Below are positions 36,084 through 43,529 of a stretch of DNA of 44,785 nt, piece after piece (within the stretch, counting starts at the first letter, position 1; each line of letters begins with the position of its first letter). This DNA comes from Lysobacteraceae bacterium (GTDB taxonomy: Bacteria; Pseudomonadota; Gammaproteobacteria; Xanthomonadales; Ahniellaceae): the NCBI GenBank assembly GCA_002995625.1, contig PVBP01000015.1:1-44785 (forward strand). The letters run 5' to 3'. The position numbers were made by a program, and so were the translations under genes. A model generated the notes under the pieces. The model was not told the DNA's origin, ran no database searches, and saw only the letters and a program-made list of their open reading frames with translations.

Positions 36084-37193
36084 TCAGCGGATCGTCAGAA
36101 CCTCGCCCCGCGTGGGCGAGTCAGGTGTCATGTCCCAGGCACGAATGACCGGGACGAACTTGTCGGTCAGGATGCGTGTTTCGGCGACGGAGCCGTCGTC
36201 ACGCTCGGTGTACTCGGTCTGGAGCGTCTTCTCTTTGTGCGTATCGCCCTTGACTGCGAGCACGCGCCCGGTCTTGGACTTCACCACGCCGGAGATCGCG
36301 CCCGCGGCCAGCGCCAGGGCGAGATGCCACTGAGACAAGGCCCTGGCCGGCGGTCGCAGCGACTGCTGCGCCGGCCCGAGATGGACATCCAGCGAAGGCC
36401 AGAGTCCTTGCAGCCGGCCAACTTCGTCGGCGAACTGCTCGGGCTCCATGGTCACGCGATAGAAGTGCTCCGGCTCGGCGTGGATGCCGGGAACGACATA
36501 CGGCAGGAACGGCCATTCGGCCGGCAGTTCCTCGGCCTCGGCATCGCCTTGCCCGATCTGCAGGAGCAGACCACGCGTGGCTTTGACCGAATCCGTTGCC
36601 TGGTCGCGCTGACGCGCGCGCCGACCGAAGATCACCACCTGCTTGAACTGCGTCTCCACCGCACGGTAGATGCGCAGGCCGGCGAAGTGGCGCGTCAGCC
36701 ACCCGACCAGCTCGGCGTCGAGGACGTAGCTCGGCACGATGAACACCAGCACGCCGCCGTATTGCAGCAGCGGCAGCGAGCGCTGGTAGAACAGCTTCTC
36801 CAGTCGTGCACGGCCTTGGCCCTGGTAGCCGATGTTGCCGTTCGCGTCGTTGGACAGGTCACCGTAAGGCGGGTTAAGCCAGAGCAGGCCGAACGACTGC
36901 CTGGAGATCAGCGTGTCCATGAGATCACCATGGATGCAGTGATCGACCATCGTGCGTGCGTGGCGGGCACGCTCGGCGTCGTACTCGACGGCGAACGCGC
37001 TGACCTGCTCGCGCCCGAGGGCATGAGCGGCTTCGGCGATGGCCACGCCTTCGCCGGCGCACGGATCGAGAATGCACATCGGCCCGTCGGTGGGCGCCAG
37101 TGCGGCGAGTGCTCTTTCGAGCGTGTGTTCGTCGGTAGGGAAGTACCCGTTCTTTGCGAAATTGCGGGCGAGCCGCGGGAACATAAGTGCCAT
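36084..37193 (-). CDS. DUF6094-type adenine methyltransferase-like protein
   Basis: 369 residues with SAM-binding motif I as DPCAGEG (43-49) and the N6-adenine catalytic motif NPPY (107-110, LLWLNPPYGDLS), in the order expected for gamma-type N6 methylases. The later FIVPSYVLDAELVGWL fits the same fold. The C-terminal 150 residues have no recognised recognition domain. It may methylate DNA (or RNA) to protect the transferred element, or may be a maintenance protein that has kept the fold; all key residues are present. ATG 37193 has AGGAG upstream. The helicase gene follows after 125 bases. Confidence 0.85.
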   Translation of the reverse strand: MALMFPRLARNFAKNGYFPTDEHTLERALAALAPTDGPMCILDPCAGEGVAIAEAAHALGREQVSAFAVEYDAERARHARTMVDHCIHGDLMDTLISRQSFGLLWLNPPYGDLSNDANGNIGYQGQGRARLEKLFYQRSLPLLQYGGVLVFIVPSYVLDAELVGWLTRHFAGLRIYRAVETQFKQVVIFGRRARQRDQATDSVKATRGLLLQIGQGDAEAEELPAEWPFLPYVVPGIHAEPEHFYRVTMEPEQFADEVGRLQGLWPSLDVHLGPAQQSLRPPARALSQWHLALALAAGAISGVVKSKTGRVLAVKGDTHKEKTLQTEYTERDDGSVAETRILTDKFVPVIRAWDMTPDSPTRGEVLTIR

Positions 37194-37224
37194 CGGATTC
37201 TCCTGGGTAGCGAAGATGAAGGTG

Positions 37225-37250
37225 AGCGGACGTGCTGGCGCACGTCCGTT
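37225..37250 (-). promoter_or_regulatory. Leader hairpin of the methyltransferase-like gene
   Basis: CGGACGTGC (37227-37235) pairs perfectly with GCACGTCCG (37240-37248), loop TGGC, extended by A-T and a wobble pair at the base. It lies 32 bases before the start at 37193, with no T-tract. Confidence 0.65.
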
Positions 37251-37260
37251 CGTGAAGTCC

Positions 37261-37908
37261 TTACGCTGCTGTTGCGAGCAGTCGTTCGGATGCAGTGCGG
37301 GACACGGATGCGTCCGGACCGAGCACGCCGTTGCGGATCAGCGTCCCCAGCGCCTTGGTCAGCGCGGGCACGTCGATGGCGAGTCGATGACCTTCCAGCG
37401 GCCCGAGGGCAGCGGGAAGACGGCTCAGCATCGATTGCGTCTGCAACAGCTCCAGCACGGTGTCGCGCCAGTGATCAAGCAAGGGCAGCGGGCAGGTGTC
37501 TCGCACCAGCGCCCACAGCCGGTCGGCCCGGTGATCCGAGCCTCGTGGCAGCAGCGCCAGCGCGCTGGCGTTGGCCTTATCGGGCTTCACGCAGCGGCGG
37601 TCGAACAGCCACAGGTGGACGAGAGAGCCGAACAGCGTGCGGCGGTATGCACGATTGCTGCACTTGTCCAGCTGCTCGACGTTGCCGACGAAGACCGGGA
37701 TCGAGCCGCCTTGCTCGGTGAGGATGTGGAACTGGTCCAGTCCTTGCTCGTCGCGCCCGAGGGTCAGGCGAGCAATGAACTCCTGGGTGGCGGTATCGCG
37801 TCCCCAGACGGACAGGAAGATCAGGTTGCCTTGCTCGTCGCCGACGAAGCCGTCGGTCATGAGGTCCGGGCATTCGTCGATGCGGTACAGCGTATTGAAG
37901 TTGGGCAT
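37261..37908 (-). CDS. ICE protein of unknown function
   Basis: 215 residues, soluble. Start ATG 37908 with GAGGACATCACC upstream. The first half has a beta-rich pattern (LIFLSVWGRDTATQEFIARLTLG, then HILTEQGGSIPVFVGNVEQLDKCSNR), the second half is helical. No catalytic motif is recognised. It lies upstream of the methyltransferase-like gene (67-base gap) and downstream of its own CACCC-type leader hairpin, so it belongs to the same unit. Confidence 0.75.
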   Translation of the reverse strand: MPNFNTLYRIDECPDLMTDGFVGDEQGNLIFLSVWGRDTATQEFIARLTLGRDEQGLDQFHILTEQGGSIPVFVGNVEQLDKCSNRAYRRTLFGSLVHLWLFDRRCVKPDKANASALALLPRGSDHRADRLWALVRDTCPLPLLDHWRDTVLELLQTQSMLSRLPAALGPLEGHRLAIDVPALTKALGTLIRNGVLGPDASVSRTASERLLATAA

Positions 37909-37938
37909 GGTGATGTCCTCGAAGAAGATGGAGGACAG

Positions 37939-37973
37939 CACCCGCCCGAGGGCGGATGCCGCCCCTTGGGGTG
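37939..37973 (-). promoter_or_regulatory. Nested leader hairpin, CACCC type
   Basis: Outer CACCC (37939-37943) with GGGTG (37969-37973); inner GGGCGG (37950-37955) with CCGCCC (37959-37964), loop ATG. It ends about 31 bases before the start at 37908 and begins 12 bases after the upstream stop. Confidence 0.65.
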
Positions 37974-37985
37974 GAAGGAAGATGC

Positions 37986-38246
37986 TCAGTCCGGCTCGAA
38001 CTGCCGGGTGTGCGGGTTGAAATGAAGCGACTCGTCTACCGCGGTGATCGGCGTGAAGCCGGTCAGGTAGATGTTGTTGAGGTACTGGTCGCGGTAGGTC
38101 AGTGCTTGCCGCGCCTGTTCCTCGGTGAGGCCGTTGCTGATGAAGTGCTCCAGCATTTCCTCGTCGGATGACACTTCATCGTTGGACAACTGCCCTTCGA
38201 CAAACGCCAACAACGCGGACGGCAGCGCTGCCAGGATCGGGTCCAT
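37986..38246 (-). CDS. Small acidic ICE protein of unknown function
   Basis: 86 residues with CAGGAGG directly upstream of ATG 38246, one of the strongest ribosome sites in the window. The protein is acidic, largely helical (LLAFVEGQLSNDEVSSDEEMLEHFI) and has no cysteines. A frame extension upstream to 38408 overlaps the next gene and is a shadow. It is only 16 bases downstream of the cysteine-rich gene, so the two are co-transcribed. Confidence 0.72.
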   Translation of the reverse strand: MDPILAALPSALLAFVEGQLSNDEVSSDEEMLEHFISNGLTEEQARQALTYRDQYLNNIYLTGFTPITAVDESLHFNPHTRQFEPD

Positions 38247-38262
38247 GTTGGTTCCTCCTGGC

Positions 38263-38586
38263 TCAGTACGAACCGCAACCGGCCGGGCAGCAGCCCAGTG
38301 TGATGCCGTGCGTGCAGCAGCCGTCTTCAGCGAGCCAGTCCTGGGTTTCCTGCCTTTCGGCAGGTGTTGCGTAGTCCCATTCCTGTGCAATCTGCAGAGC
38401 CTGTGCACGCTGGTCTTCGGGCAATCGACCGACTTGCGCGTCGATCTCGGAACTGAAAAGCGTCACGTAGTGCTCGTAAGAAAGGCCGCAACCGCGCTGC
38501 GCATGTTCGGCAGCCGTCTTGCAGAGAGCCCGCCACGCGGGTTCATCCAACGCGGAACGGGGGGTATCGAAAGCGACGGTGGACAT
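38263..38586 (-). CDS. Small ICE protein with cysteine-rich C-terminus
   Basis: 107 residues. The body is helical (ALCKTAAEHAQRGCGLSYEHYVTLF, then EDQRAQALQIAQEWDYAT). The last 20 residues carry five cysteines, EDGCCTHGITLGCCPAGCGSY, arranged as CC-x7-CC-x3-C, with one histidine, so a metal site or disulphides are likely. Start ATG 38586 has GGAGG upstream. I recognise no family. Confidence 0.75.
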   Translation of the reverse strand: MSTVAFDTPRSALDEPAWRALCKTAAEHAQRGCGLSYEHYVTLFSSEIDAQVGRLPEDQRAQALQIAQEWDYATPAERQETQDWLAEDGCCTHGITLGCCPAGCGSY

Positions 38587-38624
38587 GATGAAGACCTCCA
38601 GAAAGAAAGAATCCGGAGTCCTCC

Positions 38625-38651
38625 CCCGCGTGGGGAAGGAACCCCGGCGGG
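38625..38651 (-). promoter_or_regulatory. Nested leader hairpin, CACCC type
   Basis: Outer CCCGC (38625-38629) with GCGGG (38647-38651); inner GGGG (38632-38635) with CCCC (38642-38645). It lies 39 bases before the start at 38586. On the mRNA strand the element begins CACCCGCCGGGG. Confidence 0.65.
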
Positions 38652-38684
38652 TGGTAGGTAAGAAGCCGCGGCTGCGTCTGGCGA

Positions 38685-39332
38685 TCAGGCCGCCTCCAGC
38701 ACCGGCGTGCGTTGCCACTGCTGAGACGTGGCATCGAAGCTGTAGCCGAGCTTGTTGAGGCGGGCACACTGCAGGCGCAACGTGCGGCGATCGATGGTCG
38801 AGTCCAGCTTGAAGGTCTCGGCCAGCGGCCACAGCAGGCCGAACAGCGCAGCATCCTCGGCATCAGGTCCGTCCGCCGCCGTGACGGTGGCGGGCGCGTC
38901 CATACCGAAGGGCCGCGTGTCGATCAGAGGATCGTTCGAGCTTGGCGCCGACGCGGCCGTGGGTGTTGCCACCGCGGTCGCCGGCTGGTCCTCGTCGATC
39001 GGATCGACTTCCTGGACGTTGAAGTTGCGAGCTTCCTCCCTGCCCAGCTTGTCGATGCCGGAGAGGGTCATGCCGTTGAGGCTGGCGCGGATCTCGACCC
39101 TGACGCCGCCCAGGGACACGAAGGACTTGGCGAAGATGCGTCCGATGGCGAACTCGCCGTCGTACTTGCCTTCCTTGTACTGCTCGAACTCCGGGTCTTT
39201 GACGACGAACTCGCCCAGGGGGCAAGCGAGCAGTCCGACGTTGAATGGCCCATGACGGCCACGGATGGTGCGCAGCTTGAGTTGGCCGGGGACGATGATG
39301 GATTCCAGATGAGCTTGGTTTGCAGCGGTCAT
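38685..39332 (-). CDS. DUF3275 family ICE protein
   Basis: 215 residues. The N-terminal domain (about 10-110) has VPGQLKLRTIRGRHGPFNVGLLACPLGEFVVKDPEFEQY in outline, the DUF3275 signature, resembling single-strand-binding folds in its beta-rich pattern. A Pro/Ala/Thr linker follows and the C-terminal 60 residues are a helical domain with ALFGLLWPLAETFKLDSTIDRR. Such proteins are conserved in PFGI-1-class ICEs and thought to belong to element maintenance. Start ATG 39332 has AAAGGAG upstream. The 393-base leader holds copy B of the structured element. Confidence 0.87.
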   Translation of the reverse strand: MTAANQAHLESIIVPGQLKLRTIRGRHGPFNVGLLACPLGEFVVKDPEFEQYKEGKYDGEFAIGRIFAKSFVSLGGVRVEIRASLNGMTLSGIDKLGREEARNFNVQEVDPIDEDQPATAVATPTAASAPSSNDPLIDTRPFGMDAPATVTAADGPDAEDAALFGLLWPLAETFKLDSTIDRRTLRLQCARLNKLGYSFDATSQQWQRTPVLEAA

Positions 39333-39684
39333 GTGACGACTCCTTTGATGGCAGAAAGCAAGGGACCCGACCGGCCGGATGGACGGGGGCGACCTCGTGG
39401 GGAAACGGAAACGTGGTGCCGGCCCGCGAGGGACGCAGGACGGTTAGCGAGAGGGACTAGACGGACGCGAAACGCGCTCGGAAAGATCGAGACCAGTGCG
39501 GTTAGATGCACCGCAGCCTTGAAGGTCGAGGCTGCCTGGGCACGTTGCCGGCGAGGCCGGCGGACATGGGGGGTAGGTTGCGACCTGTTCTGGCACCAGG
39601 GGGAGCAGCAATGCGATTCCGGCCGACCCCCTGTTTTCCGGCACAGCGGCCCGTCTTGCAGGCCCGGCGATGCGTCGCGCAAGC
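39333..39684. other. Long leader of the DUF3275 unit
   Basis: Gap between the DUF932 terminator and the DUF3275 start. It contains the structured element copy B (39496-39561). Open frames in it (for instance on the minus strand across 39444-39686) look like chance readings: they have no ribosome site and unusual composition. Confidence 0.6.
39496..39561 (-). ncRNA. Structured three-hairpin element, copy B
   Basis: Hairpin I: GCAGCCT 39513-39519 with AGGCTGC 39529-39535, loop TGAAGGTCG. Hairpin II: GCCGGC 39547-39552 with GCCGGC 39556-39561. Hairpin III: GTGC 39496-39499 with GCAC 39508-39511. An alternative stem TGCGGT/ACCGCA (39497-39502, 39510-39515) would compete with hairpin I. Confidence 0.65.
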
Positions 39685-39718
39685 AAAAGCGGACCAAGCC
39701 CGCGAGGGTCTGGTCCGC
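39685..39718 (-). terminator. Intrinsic terminator of the DUF932 gene
   Basis: GCGGACCA (39689-39696) pairs with TGGTCCGC (39711-39718) over eight bases, with a further CCCGCGAGGG mini-stem in the loop, followed on the minus strand by TTTTGCTTG. It lies just after the stop at 39726. Confidence 0.85.
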
Positions 39719-39725
39719 TGGACGC

Positions 39726-40550
39726 TTACGCTTTCAGTTTCTGCATGCCTTCGGCCAGCAGCCAAAGGGCGCGGTTCAGGCGCACGTTCTGGTCGATGCC
39801 TTGCACCGGCCGTGTGTGTTGCCGGCGCCCGTTGGCAGTGCGACCGTCCAGGCCCCCCTTGACCAGGTTCTCCTGCACGCGGTTGAACGTGGACCACAGG
39901 TCGGAACCACGGTCTTCGTACCGCCGTGGACGCAGCAGCTGGCTCTCCGTGATCGGCGCCGGCTTGGAACCGTCGTACTTCAGTTCCAGCGCCGAGCGCG
40001 CGAACACTTCCGCCTCGCCGCTGTCCAGCGAGATGGCGCGCATCGCCTCGCGGGACTGATCGACGCGCTCGAAGCCGCTTAGGACTTCGTAGGCGCCTTC
40101 GATGACGTGGGACGCGACGTCTCCCTTGTGGGGGACGCGCACGTCGGCAGTCATGTCGCCGAACACCAGACCGTTGTGGCAGGCAAAGACGAGGACGCCG
40201 GCCAGCATCTGGTAGCTGCTGGTGCCATCGTGCGAGTTGAGCAAGATGATTTCGTTGGCCTCGCTGCCGTTGATCTGACTGGCGTGCCGCAGCCGCAGCA
40301 TGTGCTTGGTGTACTCGCGGCGATCCTCCTGCCGCACGCGGGTCTGGCACACGAAGAACGGCTCGAAGCCTTCGTCGCGCAGCTTCGTCAGCACGGTGGC
40401 CGTGGGGATGTAGCTATAGCGCTCCGACCGGCTCTCGTGCGCGGCCTCGGCGAAGATGGACGGGGCGACGGTGCGGATCTGATCGTCCGACAGCGGGCGA
40501 TCCGAACGCAGCACGGGAGATCCCGATCCGAAGCGAGATGCGAGTTGCAT
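39726..40550 (-). CDS. DUF932 family protein
   Basis: 274 residues, the usual size of DUF932/TIGR03299-related proteins found on phages, plasmids and ICEs. Recognisable stretches are SRSERYSYIPTATVLTKLRDEGFEPF, the core LNSHDGTSSYQMLAGVLVFACHNGLVFGD and the C-terminal LWSTFNRVQENLVKGGL. Function is unknown; a role in plasmid or phage DNA maintenance or anti-restriction has been suggested for relatives. Start ATG 40550 has AAGGAG upstream. It forms its own unit, ended by the terminator at 39685. Confidence 0.88.
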   Translation of the reverse strand: MQLASRFGSGSPVLRSDRPLSDDQIRTVAPSIFAEAAHESRSERYSYIPTATVLTKLRDEGFEPFFVCQTRVRQEDRREYTKHMLRLRHASQINGSEANEIILLNSHDGTSSYQMLAGVLVFACHNGLVFGDMTADVRVPHKGDVASHVIEGAYEVLSGFERVDQSREAMRAISLDSGEAEVFARSALELKYDGSKPAPITESQLLRPRRYEDRGSDLWSTFNRVQENLVKGGLDGRTANGRRQHTRPVQGIDQNVRLNRALWLLAEGMQKLKA

Positions 40551-40626
40551 AGAAGTCTCCTTGAGAAAAAGCGCAAGCCGCCGCGCAGGCCCGAGGCCGG
40601 CGAGGATGGTTTGCAGGGATGAAGAA

Positions 40627-40642
40627 CAGCCCGGACGGGCTG
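40627..40642 (-). promoter_or_regulatory. Leader hairpin of the DUF932 gene
   Basis: CAGCCCG (40627-40633) and CGGGCTG (40636-40642), a perfect 7-pair stem. A related, shorter stem AGCCCGGATGGGCCT lies at 40722-40736 behind the DUF3577 stop. Confidence 0.5.
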
Positions 40643-40742
40643 CGGGATGAGGGATGAACCGAGGCAACCGCATGCCGCCGACCGAAGTGCCGGCGGCATG
40701 GATGCTTGGAGGAACGAACAGAGCCCGGATGGGCCTTGCGGA

Positions 40743-41657
40743 TCAGAACGACGCCGCGAGGGCGGGCTCCTCCTCGGGCACTTCGACTTCCGCTTCCCGC
40801 GGGGCGGGCTGTGCGGACACCTCGGTGCCTTCTACGTCCTCGGCCTGGCCGCTTGCTTCGGGCGCGGGAGCGTCCTGGGTCGCGTCAGTCTCGGACCGCG
40901 GTGGATACACCTGTTGGCCATCGATCTTGATCAGGCCGATGTGGACCAGCTTCGATTCCAGGCTGGCCGCGGCTTCGCCGGCCTGCTCGCCCTTGGTGCG
41001 GATGTACGGATCGGCCTTCATGTCGTTGAGACGAAAAGCGATCAGTACCTTCTTCTCCGCCTCGACGGCCGACATGCAGCGCCGCACGAGATGCTGGGCA
41101 TCGCGGTTGGCGACTATGGTGTCGATGTACCGGTAGTCCGGGTCATCGACGAGGCCAGCCAGCGCCGCGACAGTGCACGCCAGGAACGGATCGTTGTCCG
41201 CCGGCTTCACCATCTTGGGACGGTTGAGATAACCGATGCCGCGGGTGATCAGCTCGTGCTGTTCGATCGTCGCCAGTTCGGCACGATCCAGCAGCTCGGC
41301 CTTGAGCAGCCGCGCCTTGAGGCTGGCCGCCGGGTCGCCCTTGCGATCGCCCTTGGGACGGATGAACGGATCGACCCAGAGGTCGCCGAGACGGAAGCGC
41401 ACGAGCGGACGACGCTTGGGATCGTCGATGCCGATGTAGCGCTGGACCAGCTTCTTGGCCTCTGCGCCGGACACCTTCACATCGAAGTAGCGGAAGGCTG
41501 GGTCCTTGGCGGAACCCACGAACGCGGCGATGGTGCAGGCCAGGAACGGCTGCGCCTTGCGGCCGCCGGTGGTCTTCACTTCGCGGGCGCGCTGGATGTA
41601 GCCGATGCCCGAGGTGTGAAGGTCGAAGTAGGACTTTGCGTTGGATGCTGTGGTCAT
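40743..41657 (-). CDS. DUF3577/STY4534-family ICE replication-type protein, tandem duplicated
   Basis: 304 residues made of two related halves. Copy 1 (about 10-120) has SGIGYIQRAREV, PFLACTIAAFVG, VRFRLGDLWVDPFIRPKGDRKGD. Copy 2 (about 135-245) has RGIGYLNRPKMV, PFLACTVAALAG, IAFRLNDMKADPYIRTKGEQAGE. The tail (about 250-304) is acidic and low-complexity. The family is annotated as an ICE replication protein. Start ATG 41657 with GGAG upstream. The internal duplication may give a two-domain DNA-binding protein. It is preceded by a long leader with copy D of the structured element. Confidence 0.85.
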   Translation of the reverse strand: MTTASNAKSYFDLHTSGIGYIQRAREVKTTGGRKAQPFLACTIAAFVGSAKDPAFRYFDVKVSGAEAKKLVQRYIGIDDPKRRPLVRFRLGDLWVDPFIRPKGDRKGDPAASLKARLLKAELLDRAELATIEQHELITRGIGYLNRPKMVKPADNDPFLACTVAALAGLVDDPDYRYIDTIVANRDAQHLVRRCMSAVEAEKKVLIAFRLNDMKADPYIRTKGEQAGEAAASLESKLVHIGLIKIDGQQVYPPRSETDATQDAPAPEASGQAEDVEGTEVSAQPAPREAEVEVPEEEPALAASF

Positions 41658-41702
41658 GGTGAATCTCCAGACTTGGGATCAAGAATGCGGAGACACACCT
41701 GT

Positions 41703-41736
41703 CCCACGGCGGGGAGGTGCGTAACCCCGCGGTGGG
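41703..41736 (-). promoter_or_regulatory. Nested leader hairpin of the DUF3577 gene
   Basis: Outer CCCAC (41703-41707) with GTGGG (41732-41736), inner GCGGGG (41709-41714) with CCCCGC (41725-41730), one mismatch between them. It ends about 45 bases before the start at 41657. Confidence 0.7.
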
Positions 41737-41742
41737 TTGAGG

Positions 41743-41985
41743 AACATCGAGTGCATCACCACCAGCAGGCCGGTGGTCGTTCGCGCGAGGATGCGATGCG
41801 AACTGGTTCGGTCACACGGGCAAGCCGTGCGCAACCTGGAAGACCGAAAGTTGCTGGTTGACGCTGACAACATCAGCGGAACGTATCTGGCAGCGTACGC
41901 GCGGGGGCTGCCGATACGAGCAGGAATCGGCACCGGCTGGCGACCGCATTCGGCAGCGGGAAGCGAGCCGCCAAGTCTGCGCAAA
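41743..41985. other. Non-coding leader between DUF3085 and DUF3577 units
   Basis: No convincing gene. Frames on both strands (plus 41737-42030, minus 41679-41984) lack ribosome sites and run through hairpins. It holds copy D of the structured element and further small inverted repeats (CCACC/GGTGG at about 41761-41776). Confidence 0.6.
41815..41878 (-). ncRNA. Structured three-hairpin element, copy D
   Basis: Hairpin III: CACGG 41815-41819 with CCGTG 41825-41829. Hairpin I: GCAACCT 41831-41837 with AAGTTGC 41848-41854, one pair being G-U only if the minus strand is transcribed; loop GGAAGACCGA. Hairpin II: CGCTGA 41862-41867 with TCAGCG 41873-41878. It is followed by GGAAC, as in the other copies. 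Confidence 0.6.
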
Positions 41986-42009
41986 GAAAAGCCCCCGGTG
42001 ACGGGGGCT
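41986..42009 (-). terminator. Intrinsic terminator after the DUF3085 gene
   Basis: AGCCCCC (41990-41996), loop GGTGAC, GGGGGCT (42003-42009), then TTTTCTTT on the minus strand. It lies 14 bases past the stop at 42024. Confidence 0.9.
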
Positions 42010-42023
42010 AGTGGGACGGGCGC

Positions 42024-42389
42024 TCAGTGATTGGCGGGTGCGGGGTCCACGGTCTGTAGTGACAGGTGCGTTTGGGTCGCCGAGAGTTCGAGGTCGTCCT
42101 CGCTGCTCTGGATCCGAGCGAACAGGCGATCCTGCGGATCGAAGTACTCGGCGAAGTCATCTCCGCCCAACTCGACGCGTGCCTGCTCCCACCAGGCGTT
42201 GAAGGGATCGACGTCTGGATTGCAGCCGACAGCGTAAGCGACCAGCTTCTGCCGCCCGTCGGGACGCCGCTCTCCGCGCTCGGCTAGGAAGTAGACGCCC
42301 TGATCCTTCACCAGGACAACGTGGCACCGGTTGGCCGCGGCTTCAGCGAGCACGGGCCGCAGATTCACGTTCTTGAATCGAAGAGACAT
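42024..42389 (-). CDS. DUF3085-like ICE protein
   Basis: 121 residues. MSLRFKNVNLRPVLAEAAANRCHVVLVKDQGVYFLAERGE and KLVAYAVGCNPDVDPFNAWWEQARVELGGDDFAEYFD are the recognisable parts and fit small DUF3085 proteins of ICEs, but I hold the family name loosely. Start ATG 42389 with CAGGAG upstream; the frame further upstream to 42488 crosses a hairpin. It is co-transcribed with the 42455 gene (65-base gap with hairpin). Function unknown. Confidence 0.78.
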   Translation of the reverse strand: MSLRFKNVNLRPVLAEAAANRCHVVLVKDQGVYFLAERGERRPDGRQKLVAYAVGCNPDVDPFNAWWEQARVELGGDDFAEYFDPQDRLFARIQSSEDDLELSATQTHLSLQTVDPAPANH

Positions 42390-42420
42390 GGTGATCTCCT
42401 GAAGATGGGAAAAGAGGGAG

Positions 42421-42444
42421 GCTTCCCGCCGTGGGGCGGGAAGC
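42421..42444 (-). promoter_or_regulatory. Intercistronic 10-pair hairpin before the DUF3085-like gene
   Basis: GCTTCCCGCC (42421-42430) pairs perfectly with GGCGGGAAGC (42435-42444), loop GTGG, followed on the minus strand by CCTCCCTCTTTT. It could act as a partial terminator or as an RNA-stabilising hairpin. Confidence 0.7.
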
Positions 42445-42454
42445 GAGGCTGTGA

Positions 42455-43252
42455 TCAGTGCCGGACGGCTTTGCGTCCTGACACGCATTGCACGCGGATG
42501 AACCGCCAGGAGCCGTCGTCGATCAGCCGCTCCAGTGTTTCGCCAAGATCGTCGAAGTACACCTCGTCGATCCGATCCACGAGCTCGTCGCCGCGGTGAA
42601 GCTCCATCACGTAGACGTCGGCGCCGCGGTCGTACAGCACGGTGACCTGTCCCGCGAACTTTCCAGTAGCGACGGTGAAGCCGATCGCCGGGGGCGTCTC
42701 GATGATCTTGTCCGGCGTCGGATCGACCCAGGTGAAGTCCTTCGCGCCCGCATCGACCAGCATGTGAGTGATACGCCGAAAGCCGTCGGGAGCCGGCAAC
42801 CTCTCCAACTGCTCGATCAGGTCACGCAGTTCGGGGCAGTTCGGCTCCGGGATCGGCAGCTTGGCCGGCGCGCTGCCCAGGATGTAGGTCTGCACCGTGT
42901 AAGGCACGCCTTCGGCCGTTCGTTCGGTCCGCTCTTCGGGCGTGTCCGCCCGCAGACCGTCGAAGCGACGCCTGGCATACGGTTCGACATGCACCTTGGC
43001 TCCCTCGTCGGGGTCGTCGGTCACGAGCGTCCGGTCGAGCACCGCGAACTCGGCGCGTCCGGTCTTGACGACGACGGCCTCGGCGGTCTTGGCGATGACC
43101 TTGCCGTCGAATGGCTTGGGATCGAAAGGGAACCCCAGGGCCGAAACCTTGGGCTGGCCATCGAAGATGTTGAACTTGAAGCTGCGGACGTTGGATGGCA
43201 CGTGGCCCTGAACCAGCGTCGGCATCTGAGCACGAATGGCTTGGGTATCCAT
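42455..43252 (-). CDS. ICE protein of unknown function
   Basis: 265 residues, start ATG 43252 with AAGGAG upstream. The N-terminal part includes VRSFKFNIFDGQPKVSALGFPFDPKPFDGKVIAKT, a beta-rich stretch, and a central acidic region with DTPEERTERTAEGVPYTVQTYILG; the C-terminal third, VTVLYDRGADVYVMELHRGDELV, is also beta-rich. No motif or membrane segment is recognised. It heads a two-gene unit with the DUF3085-like gene, preceded by copy C of the structured element. Confidence 0.75.
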   Translation of the reverse strand: MDTQAIRAQMPTLVQGHVPSNVRSFKFNIFDGQPKVSALGFPFDPKPFDGKVIAKTAEAVVVKTGRAEFAVLDRTLVTDDPDEGAKVHVEPYARRRFDGLRADTPEERTERTAEGVPYTVQTYILGSAPAKLPIPEPNCPELRDLIEQLERLPAPDGFRRITHMLVDAGAKDFTWVDPTPDKIIETPPAIGFTVATGKFAGQVTVLYDRGADVYVMELHRGDELVDRIDEVYFDDLGETLERLIDDGSWRFIRVQCVSGRKAVRH

Positions 43253-43286
43253 GGGAGACTCCTTGTGGAAAGCCAAGGGACTCCCG

Positions 43287-43314
43287 CCCGCAAGGGAGGA
43301 AAGCCCCTTGTGGG
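43287..43314 (-). promoter_or_regulatory. Nested leader hairpin, CACCC type
   Basis: CCCGCAAGGG (43287-43296) pairs with CCCTTGTGGG (43305-43314) at nine of ten positions. An alternative stem CTCCC/GGGAG (43281-43285, 43294-43298) excludes it. It ends 34 bases before the start at 43252. Confidence 0.65.
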
Positions 43315-43353
43315 TGATGGACGCGACATGCGCCCGGGGATGAGGAACGACCG

Positions 43354-43419
43354 ACGCGGCGAACCGCGTTGCAGTCTTGAAGGTCTCGACTGCCTGGGAT
43401 GCTGCCGGCAGCGCCAGCA
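43354..43419 (-). ncRNA. Structured three-hairpin element, copy C
   Basis: Hairpin III: ACGCGG 43354-43359 with CCGCGT 43364-43369, loop CGAA. Hairpin I: GCAGTC 43371-43376 with GACTGC 43388-43393, loop TTGAAGGTCTC. Hairpin II: TGCCGGC 43403-43409 with GCCAGCA 43413-43419, one pair being G-U only on the minus-strand RNA. It lies between a terminator and the start at 43252. Confidence 0.68.
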
Positions 43420-43493
43420 AACATGCAGGGAGCCTGACGGAATGCGTGGTCGGGATCGGCGGGAAATCGGAACTCCGCCGGCACCGGGTTCTG

Positions 43494-43523
43494 GAAAAGA
43501 AAGAGCCCCCGCGTGGGGGGCTC
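43494..43523 (-). terminator. Intrinsic terminator after the gene at 43530
   Basis: GAGCCCCC (43503-43510), loop GCGTG, GGGGGCTC (43516-43523), followed on the minus strand by TTTCTTTTCC. It sits directly behind the stop at 43530. Confidence 0.9.
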
Positions 43524-43529
43524 AGGGGT

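Noticed and set aside
41679..42030. Overlapping open frames on both strands between DUF3577 and DUF3085 genes
   Set aside because: No ribosome sites, they run through a leader hairpin or a terminator, and the interval is better explained by structured non-coding DNA.
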